10,630 bases of DNA from Desulfatitalea sp. UBA4791 (GTDB taxonomy: Bacteria > Desulfobacterota > Desulfobacteria > Desulfobacterales > Desulfosarcinaceae). The position numbers were made by a program, and so were the translations under genes. Each line of letters opens with the position of its first letter. Position 1 is the first letter of the stretch. The stretch spans positions 1 through 10,630 of the forward strand of contig DHGT01000127.1 of NCBI GenBank assembly GCA_002402905.1, read 5' to 3'. Shown here one piece after another: positions 6,167 through 10,630 of this stretch. The notes under the pieces were generated by a model that was given only the letters and a program-made list of their open reading frames with translations, made no database searches and was not told the DNA's origin.

Positions 6167-7620
6167 CATCACTGTGGTATCGAACGCTGTTATCTATCTT
6201 GTGCGCGATGGGCTTGTGCGCGATGGGTCTGTTGGCCACGGCGTCCGTCAGCTCGGCCCTTGAAGGGACCCCGGCGGGCGATCCGACCGAAGCGTTGAAG
6301 GAGATTCAGGTTCTGGACCTCCGGACCGCCGCGCAAATCGCGCTGGCCGGCAACCCTTCGCTGGCGGCCGCCCAGGCGCGGGTGATGCAGGCCGGTCAGG
6401 TCGTCCGGCAGGCCCAGGCCCCTTATTGGCCCCAGATCGATGCCAAGGCCGGGGCTGTTCGCATGGATCTTTCGGAAAGAGAGGTCGACAACCAGCGGCT
6501 TTCATACGATTTGATCCGGGGGCTGTATCCGCCGGGAACTGTTCCGCCCTTTGGCAGCGTCTACAACAATCCCGAAGAGTACTATTCGGCGGGTCTTTCG
6601 GCCACCTGGCTCCTTTTCGACGGCCTGGCCCGTGAGTTCACCCTGGCGGGAGCCCGTTACGGGGAGAGGGCCAGCCAGGCGGCCCGGGACGATGTCGAGC
6701 GGTTACTGCTGTCCGCGGTTACCATCGCCTATCTGCAGTCCCAACTGGCGTTGGAGAATGTCAAGATCGCCAACGAAGACGAGCGCTTCAACCAGCGTCA
6801 GCTCGTCGAGGCGGGTCTGCGTTACGAGGTGGGCACCGGGGCCCTGAGCGACGTGCTCAATTTCGAAGTGCGCGTCAACGCGGCCAAGAGCGCCCGCATC
6901 CAGGAGGAGCGCGGCTACCGCGCCGGCCTGGCCAGCCTGGCCGCCCTGCTGGGGCTGCCCCAGGGGCGCTTGCCCGGGCATGTGGGCCTGGCCGAATTGG
7001 CGCCGACCACACCGCCGGAACTGGCCGAGCCCGACGGTCCCGGGTCGGTGGCCCTGGCCCTGAGTCTGCGGCCCGATTTGAAACGTTACGATTGGATCGT
7101 GCAGCAGGCCGACGCAGGGGTTAAAACCGCCCGGGCCGGTTACTACCCGACCCTCGCCCTTTCCGCCAGCTATGACGGCGAACGCAGCGAAGATTTCGAT
7201 TTCGAGAGCGACGATTTCGGCAACTCCGTCGGCGTTGGGCTGACCTGGAACCTGTTTGCCGGCGGCCTGACGCGGGCGCGCGCCAGCGAAGCCAGGGCGC
7301 GCCTTTACGAGACCGAGAAACTGCGCGGCGACGCTCAGGTGCAGGTGGCGTCGGAAATCGAAAAGATCATCGCCGAGATCGAGTCGGCCCAAGGCGTGCT
7401 CCGTCTCCAGGAGTCCAATACGGCCCTGGTGCAGCAGCAGCGGGACCTGGTGGAAAAAGAGTACCGTGCGGGCGTGAGCTCGCTGGTGCGCCTCAACCAG
7501 GCCCAGCGCGATTTGAATGTGTCACAATCCCAGCTCGCCCAGGCCCGGGTGGCCCTGCGGGCGTCCTGGTACAATCTGCAGACGGCCACCGGTCAGATTT
7601 TAGAAACCTTCAAGGATTGA
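6163..7620 (+). CDS. TolC-family outer-membrane efflux channel protein
   Basis: Outer-membrane factor that would complete the tripartite pump as a trimeric barrel and periplasmic tunnel. At 485 residues it is typical for the family. The N-terminal signal peptide (about 1-33) has a hydrophobic core carrying a duplicated LCAMG. No lipobox fits its cysteines, so it is not a NodT-type lipoprotein. Two homologous OEP repeats follow. The first begins LRTAAQIALAGNPSLAAAQARV, with strand-forming text near WPQIDAKAG and YYSAGLSATWLLFDG. The second begins around SLRPDLKRYDWIVQQADAGV, with YYPTLALSASYDG and NSVGVGLTWNLFAGG. Long amphipathic helices rich in Ala, Gln and Glu lie between. ATG overlaps the pump stop codon by four bases (ATGA), with AGGAG at 6150-6154, so translation is probably coupled to the pump reading frame. 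The frame is intact despite the broken pump. Substrate specificity is set by the pump and is unknown. Confidence 0.93.
   Translation: MTSLWYRTLLSILCAMGLCAMGLLATASVSSALEGTPAGDPTEALKEIQVLDLRTAAQIALAGNPSLAAAQARVMQAGQVVRQAQAPYWPQIDAKAGAVRMDLSEREVDNQRLSYDLIRGLYPPGTVPPFGSVYNNPEEYYSAGLSATWLLFDGLAREFTLAGARYGERASQAARDDVERLLLSAVTIAYLQSQLALENVKIANEDERFNQRQLVEAGLRYEVGTGALSDVLNFEVRVNAAKSARIQEERGYRAGLASLAALLGLPQGRLPGHVGLAELAPTTPPELAEPDGPGSVALALSLRPDLKRYDWIVQQADAGVKTARAGYYPTLALSASYDGERSEDFDFESDDFGNSVGVGLTWNLFAGGLTRARASEARARLYETEKLRGDAQVQVASEIEKIIAEIESAQGVLRLQESNTALVQQQRDLVEKEYRAGVSSLVRLNQAQRDLNVSQSQLAQARVALRASWYNLQTATGQILETFKD
6198..6227 (+). repeat. Perfect 15-base tandem duplication in the signal-peptide coding region
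   Basis: CTTGTGCGCGATGGG occurs twice head to tail (6198-6212 and 6213-6227) and encodes LCAMG twice at residues 13-22 of the TolC-like protein. The unit is a multiple of three, so gain or loss by slippage would only lengthen or shorten the hydrophobic core of the signal peptide. Confidence 0.85.
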
Positions 7621-7659
7621 CGGTTTCGCTAACGTTCGAAATGCAACGATTCGACGGTT

Positions 7660-7956
7660 CTATTCACTGAACCCATAATGATAGATTTCATATTTGGTCT
7701 GGCCGCCCAGGAGGGCATCGATTTTTTGTTGAATCTGCTGCCGTTCGGCGCTTTCGAGCCAGTTAACCCAGTCCCGTGAAGATTGCCAGCTGCTGATGAC
7801 CAGGAATTCTTCGGGGTTGTTCAGGTTCCGCAGCGTTTCGCCCGAAATGTAGCCATCCTGATTCATGGCCAGGGCGCGCATCTGCCGGAACAAGGGGATC
7901 ATCTCGCGCGCTTTGCTTTCCGGTACGACTCGTTTGATCAGGGCTTTTACTGCCAT
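7660..7956 (-). CDS. Antibiotic biosynthesis monooxygenase (ABM) domain protein
   Basis: Small cytoplasmic dimeric alpha/beta-barrel protein of the ABM superfamily. Relatives include cofactor-independent oxygenases, haem-degrading enzymes and quinol oxidases such as YgiN. The 98-residue product starts MAVKALIKRVVPESKAREM and is all domain. Beta-strand 1 and helix 1 are followed by GYISGETLRNLNNPEEFLVI, the SSWQSSRDWVNWLESAERQQ segment typical of the family, and the terminal IDALLGGQTKYEIYHYG. The start at 7956 is chosen because AAGGAGG (7962-7968) lies five bases away and the ABM homology begins there; the frame stays open upstream to 8052 but that part looks non-coding. It converges on the efflux operon with a 39-base gap and diverges from a flavodoxin-like gene. 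The biochemical activity cannot be assigned from sequence, and several family members are of unknown function. Confidence 0.88.
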   Translation of the reverse strand: MAVKALIKRVVPESKAREMIPLFRQMRALAMNQDGYISGETLRNLNNPEEFLVISSWQSSRDWVNWLESAERQQIQQKIDALLGGQTKYEIYHYGFSE

Positions 7957-8063
7957 ACGAACCTCCTTAGGGATTAGGGGTTGTTGGACACGGCCTCGGC
8001 GGGGCGCGCAGCAGGAGACAGTCAGATGGTGCGGGAGCGGAGAAGAGTTCAACAGGCGATTGC

Positions 8064-8092
8064 GGTATCGGCCGTAACGCTCCCCGTTTCAA
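8064..8092 (-). promoter_or_regulatory. Candidate promoter of the ABM gene
   Basis: Read on the minus strand, TTGAAA (8087-8092) and GATACC (8064-8069) are 17 bases apart. The -35 matches consensus at five of six positions and the -10 only at three, so this would be a weak or activated promoter with a leader of about 100 bases. Confidence 0.3.
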
Positions 8093-8097
8093 CGGGG
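8082..8097. promoter_or_regulatory. 16-base palindrome CCCCGTT-TC-AACGGGG
   Basis: Perfect 7+7 base inverted repeat with a 2-base centre. It covers the predicted -35 box of the ABM gene, so it could be an operator. As RNA it could form a five-pair GC stem with a six-base loop, but no T-tract follows on either strand, which argues against a terminator. Confidence 0.4.
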
Positions 8098-8227
8098 ATG
8101 CATGGTGCGGTATGCATGGCACCACTATATGTGCAGGCTGTGGTTCAAGTCAAAGGCAATTTTGCCACCATAGACCGCTGCGGCCCGATTCCGGGTTCGT
8201 CCCGTTCGTCTGAAGGTGTATCAGCAG

Positions 8228-8351
8228 TTCTAACTGAATGTGATTCACCCTGAAGGGCCTGCACTCCAGAAGGTGTTTGATAAAAAAAATCGCATGGCAT
8301 CGGCCACCTGTCCCACCCGGGCCGGGTTTAATGAATGACATTCAGTTAGAA
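8228..8351. repeat. Two inverted copies of a 20-base element, 84 bases apart
   Basis: TTCTAACTGAATGTGATTCA at 8228-8247 is matched by its reverse complement at 8332-8351 with a single mismatch (19 of 20). Pairing continues weakly outward to 8223 and 8356. Each copy contains its own dyad: TGAAT-GTG-ATTCA at 8235-8247 and TGAAT-GAC-ATTCA at 8332-8344, with centres 97 bases apart. The second copy lies about 24 bases upstream of the predicted -35 of the flavodoxin-like gene. It may be a pair of operator sites for one regulator, the terminal repeats of a tiny non-autonomous mobile element, or a stem in a transcript. The outer TCTAAC/GTTAGA ends recall attC core sites, but the full pairing of the arms is unlike attC. 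No target-site duplication was seen. Confidence 0.75.
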
Positions 8352-8374
8352 TCGCTTAAGGTGCATAACTTTGC

Positions 8375-8403
8375 TTGATATGCGGGTCCGGAGCCATTAG
8401 ATT
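8375..8403 (+). promoter_or_regulatory. Candidate sigma70-type promoter of the flavodoxin-like gene
   Basis: TTGATA (8375-8380) and TAGATT (8398-8403) are separated by 17 bases. The leader to ATG at 8516 would be about 105 bases and would include the hairpin at 8435-8454. The match is by eye and moderate. Confidence 0.4.
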
Positions 8404-8434
8404 GATATCGGTTTCAGAAATGGCATCGGATCCG

Positions 8435-8454
8435 ATTCCCGGGATGACGGGAAT
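8435..8454. repeat. ATTCCC-N8-GGGAAT hairpin, REP-like
   Basis: ATTCCCG (8435-8441) and CGGGAAT (8448-8454) form a perfect seven-base stem with a six-base loop. The pattern ATTCCC-N8-GGGAAT is the same as that of neisserial dRS3 repeats and similar to palindromic extragenic repeats in many genomes. Without other copies in view, repeat status is inferred. It lies in the predicted 5' leader of the flavodoxin-like gene and has no T-tract, so a structural role in the mRNA is also possible. Confidence 0.5.
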
Positions 8455-8515
8455 GGCGATCGTAACGGTGCAGCATGCGGCCCACGGCCGCCGATTGAAA
8501 GCCAAGGAGAAAAAC

Positions 8516-9022
8516 ATGCAGGTACTCGTACTTTACTATTCCAAGGGTGGCAATACCCGCCGTTTGGCCGAAGCCGTTGCCGAGGGGGCCGGCCAGGTGG
8601 ATGGTGTTCAAGTGGTGCTGCGTCATACCGATGAGGTGAGCCGCGAAGATTTCGTGCAGAGCATGGCGGTCATCGCCGGATCACCCGTCTATTTCGGCAC
8701 CATGGCGGCGCCGTTGAAAAAGGTGTTCGATGACTACGTCGGGGTGCGCAGGCGCATGGAGAACAAGATCGGTGCGGCCTTTGCCACTTCGGGAGATCCC
8801 ACCGGTGGCAAGGAGACCACCTTGATGTCGATTCTCCAGGCCCTTCTGATCTATGGCATGGTCATTGTCGGCGATCCGTTGTCGGCTACCGGACATTATG
8901 GGGTGGCCTGCGTGGGGACGCCGGATAGCGGGACGATTGAAAACGCAAAAAAGATGGGCCGCCGCGTGTCCGAACTGGCCAAGTTGATCAGCGACAACGG
9001 GATGGTGGGCGTCACTAAATAG
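8516..9022 (+). CDS. Flavodoxin-fold FMN protein, WrbA-like NAD(P)H-dependent (quinone) oxidoreductase
   Basis: Cytoplasmic FMN-binding flavodoxin-fold protein that probably reduces quinones or similar acceptors by two electrons. Its 168 residues start MQVLVLYYSKGGNTRRLAEAV. SKGGNT (9-14) is the FMN-phosphate loop. AGSPVYFGTMAAPLKKVFDD (about 55-73) and ATSGDPTGGKETTLMSIL (about 90-107) are the other flavin-contact stretches found in WrbA-like proteins. YGMVIVGDPL and GHYGVACVG follow. WrbA itself is nearer 200 residues, so this is a short relative and may be a plain flavodoxin-family reductase. The start is chosen at 8516 because AAGGAG (8504-8509) lies six bases upstream and the fold begins there; the frame is open further upstream without homology. 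It is divergent from the ABM gene and 120 bases ahead of the FAD dehydrogenase, perhaps co-transcribed with it. Fold is certain; the electron acceptor is not. Confidence 0.88.
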   Translation: MQVLVLYYSKGGNTRRLAEAVAEGAGQVDGVQVVLRHTDEVSREDFVQSMAVIAGSPVYFGTMAAPLKKVFDDYVGVRRRMENKIGAAFATSGDPTGGKETTLMSILQALLIYGMVIVGDPLSATGHYGVACVGTPDSGTIENAKKMGRRVSELAKLISDNGMVGVTK

Positions 9023-9142
9023 GGCTCATCCACAAATGGCCTGTTTCTGGACCGACATTGAATAGCCCCGGCCGCGTTCTTTGGCTCATACAGGTCAGCC
9101 CGGCGCCATTTTGGGTTTAACCCAGACAGAAAGGAGTGCCAC

Positions 9143-10594
9143 TTGCCCACTGCGGATTCGTCACAGACGTCCCGATTCGATGTGATCATTGTCGGGGCGG
9201 GGCCGGCCGGTCTGTTTGCCGCCTACTGGCTGTGCGAGCACTCGGATCTGAAGGTGCTCATGGTGGATAAGGGCAAACCGCCGGAACGGCGCCAATGCCC
9301 GATGAAGACGACGGGAGAGTGCCGCCACTGCAAGCCATGCAATATCTTGTGCGGTCTTGGCGGGGCCGGACTATTTTCAGATGGCAAGCTCAATTACATC
9401 GAGAAGCTGGGCAAGACCGACCTGACCCAGTTCATGAGCCGGGCGGCGGCTCAAACGTTGATCGGGGAGACCGAAACGATCTTCAACCGGTTCGGCATGG
9501 ATGGCCCCGTCTATCCCACGGATATGGCCGCGGCCCAGCAGATCCGCAAGGCCGCCAAGCGCTTCGGCATCGATCTGATGATCATCAAGCAGAAGCATCT
9601 GGGCAGTGACCGCTTGCCCGCGCATATCGCCGGCATGGTGGATCACCTGCGGGCCAGGGGGGTGGTGATCCACAGTTCCGAGGAGGTGCGCGAGATACAG
9701 GTGGACCAGGGGCGGGTCGTCGGTATCGCGACCCAACGCAAGGCCTACCATGCCCCACATGTCATTCTGGCGCCCGGTCGTGCCGGGGCCGATTGGATGG
9801 GGCGGGTGGCCGCCCTATTTGACCTGGGGGTTCAGCAGCGCGGTATCGAGGTGGGTGTCCGGGTCGAGGTCCACAACGATATTCTGCATGATCTGTGCAA
9901 AATCATTTATGATCCGACCTTTTTCATTCAAACGGCCAAGTATGACGACCAGACCCGCACCTTCTGCACCAATCAGGGCGGTTACGTGGCCCTTGAAAAT
10001 TACAACCGCTTTGTTTGCGTCAACGGCCATGCCTATCAGGAGCGTAAGTCGGAAAACACCAATTTTGCTTTTCTGTCCAAGGTGGTGCTCACCGAACCGG
10101 TGACCGACAATCAGGCTTACGGTGAGGCGATCGGGCAGTTGGCGACGCTCATCGGCGGCGGTCGACCGATCCTGCAGCGCTTCGGGGATCTGAAGCGCGG
10201 TCGCCGCAGCACCTGGCATCGTATCGAAAAGGGTTATATCCGTCCCACTCTGACCAACGTGGTTTGCGGGGACATTGCCATGGCCCTGCCCGAACGGATC
10301 CTGACCAACCTCATCGAAGGCCTGGAACAGCTCAACCGGGTGGTCGTCGGCGTTTCCAACGACGAAACCCTGTTATACGCTCCCGAAATCAAGTTTTTCG
10401 CCACCCAGGTGGAGACCGATGCGCATCTGGAAACCAAGGTCCACGGACTGTATGTCGCCGGTGATGGACCGGGTGTGGCCGGCAATATCGTTTCGGCCGC
10501 CGCCACCGGGTTGATGCCGGCCAAGGCCATCTTAGCGAGTGCCCATCCACAAATGTCCAATTGTCCCGATATCGGCGTTGCGCGAAAAATTTAA
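9143..10594 (+). CDS. COG2509-like FAD-dependent dehydrogenase with a five-cysteine cluster
   Basis: Cytoplasmic NAD(P)/FAD-dependent oxidoreductase of an uncharacterised family. It has 483 residues. The N-terminal Rossmann dinucleotide fold has VIIVGAGPAGLFAAYW (14-29) and an acidic strand end near VDKGKPPERR (41-50). Directly after it Cys52, Cys60, Cys63, Cys66 and Cys70 form C-x7-C-x2-C-x2-C-x3-C, followed by GLGGAGLFSDGKLN (71-84), a hallmark of this family. The C-terminal FAD contact is GLYVAGDGPGVAGNIVSAAATG (435-456). The cysteines could hold an iron-sulphur cluster or act in redox chemistry; which is unknown. The start is TTG at 9143, with AAGGAG (9131-9136) six bases upstream. The 120-base gap before it holds an 11-base palindrome, GGGTTTAACCC (9113-9123), and no clear promoter, so it may be read from the flavodoxin-like gene. 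Substrate and electron partner are not known. Confidence 0.87.
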   Translation: MPTADSSQTSRFDVIIVGAGPAGLFAAYWLCEHSDLKVLMVDKGKPPERRQCPMKTTGECRHCKPCNILCGLGGAGLFSDGKLNYIEKLGKTDLTQFMSRAAAQTLIGETETIFNRFGMDGPVYPTDMAAAQQIRKAAKRFGIDLMIIKQKHLGSDRLPAHIAGMVDHLRARGVVIHSSEEVREIQVDQGRVVGIATQRKAYHAPHVILAPGRAGADWMGRVAALFDLGVQQRGIEVGVRVEVHNDILHDLCKIIYDPTFFIQTAKYDDQTRTFCTNQGGYVALENYNRFVCVNGHAYQERKSENTNFAFLSKVVLTEPVTDNQAYGEAIGQLATLIGGGRPILQRFGDLKRGRRSTWHRIEKGYIRPTLTNVVCGDIAMALPERILTNLIEGLEQLNRVVVGVSNDETLLYAPEIKFFATQVETDAHLETKVHGLYVAGDGPGVAGNIVSAAATGLMPAKAILASAHPQMSNCPDIGVARKI

Positions 10595-10630
10595 TCCTCG
10601 GAATATCGACCATATGCCTGCGGTTAAATT

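Larger units (their letters stand above)
7957..8515. other. Divergent intergenic region between ABM and flavodoxin-like genes
   Basis: This 559-base region has no credible gene; the short open frames within it lack ribosome sites and protein-like text. It holds a candidate minus-strand promoter (8064-8092) overlapped by a 16-base palindrome and a small repeat cluster at 8098-8122. Further on are a pair of inverted 20-base elements (8228-8247 and 8332-8351), a candidate plus-strand promoter (8375-8403) and an ATTCCC-N8-GGGAAT hairpin (8435-8454). An A8 run at 8282-8289 sits between the inverted elements without a GC stem before it, so it is not a terminator. Confidence 0.7.

Noticed and set aside
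7633..7656. Terminator hairpin between the convergent TolC-like and ABM genes
   Set aside because: TCGAA/TTCGA arms give only a five-pair stem, extended past a bulge, with no T-tract on either strand; no convincing terminator is seen in 7621-7659.
7981..8253. 90-codon plus-strand open frame in the ABM-flavodoxin intergenic region
   Set aside because: No ribosome binding site, no recognisable protein text, and it overlaps palindromes and the first inverted element.
8228..8351. Integron attC recombination site
   Set aside because: The end boxes only loosely match the RYYYAAC and GTTRRRY consensus, the arms pair fully without the unpaired central spacer of attC, and there is no integrase or cassette array.
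8294..8429. ATGGCATCGG occurring at 8294-8303 and 8420-8429
   Set aside because: A ten-base direct repeat with no symmetry or flanking similarity is compatible with chance in biased sequence.
10614..10630. Possible start of another gene (ATG then MPAVK) at the right edge
   Set aside because: Only five codons are visible and there is no clear ribosome binding site, so it cannot be supported.

Overview
The window is GC-rich Gram-negative DNA with eight gene loci. A MarR-controlled tripartite RND efflux operon fills the centre, a truncated TRAP-transporter receptor gene is at the left edge, and three redox-type genes lie on the right. The signal peptides, outer-membrane factor and periplasmic adaptor establish a double-membraned bacterium. 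The TAXI-type TRAP receptor, the COG2509-like FAD dehydrogenase and the general protein style suggest a Desulfobacterota (Desulfobacteraceae/Desulfosarcina-like) anaerobe. That taxonomic guess is an impression, not something the sequence proves. No rRNA, tRNA, CRISPR array, transposase or integrase gene was seen.

Left edge (1-826, minus): a TAXI-family TRAP solute-binding protein, cut by the window edge at its C-terminus. It is divergent from a MarR regulator across a 357-base intergenic region (827-1183) that holds a plausible sigma70-type promoter for each side. A dyad near the predicted start site of marR is a candidate MarR operator.

Centre (1184-7620, plus): marR (1184-1675), periplasmic adaptor (1729-3069), RND inner-membrane pump (3094-6166) and TolC-like outer-membrane factor (6163-7620), with gaps of 53 and 24 bases and a 4-base overlap. 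This is a complete MarR-MFP-RND-OMF operon by layout, but the pump gene is broken twice. Near 3456 about 65-75 family-conserved residues are missing and the reading frame changes. At 5177-5179 an in-frame TGA interrupts a conserved stretch. The adaptor and outer-membrane factor look intact, so the lesion may be recent or may be an assembly artefact.

Right part: an antibiotic-biosynthesis-monooxygenase (ABM) domain protein (7660-7956, minus) is divergent from a small WrbA/flavodoxin-like protein (8516-9022, plus). Its domain pairing recalls the E. coli YgiN/MdaB quinone redox pair. The 559-base intergenic region between them is the most structured non-coding DNA here. It has a 16-base palindrome over a predicted -35 box, two inverted copies of a 20-base element with an internal TGAAT-N3-ATTCA dyad, and an ATTCCC-N8-GGGAAT hairpin. 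Last comes a COG2509-like FAD-dependent dehydrogenase (9143-10594) with a five-cysteine cluster directly after its nucleotide-binding fold.

The genes fit an exporter operon for toxic small molecules beside quinone/flavin redox functions, but a functional link between the two halves is inference only. Nothing here is convincingly a wholly new system. The points most worth checking are the doubly broken pump and the paired inverted elements at 8228-8351.
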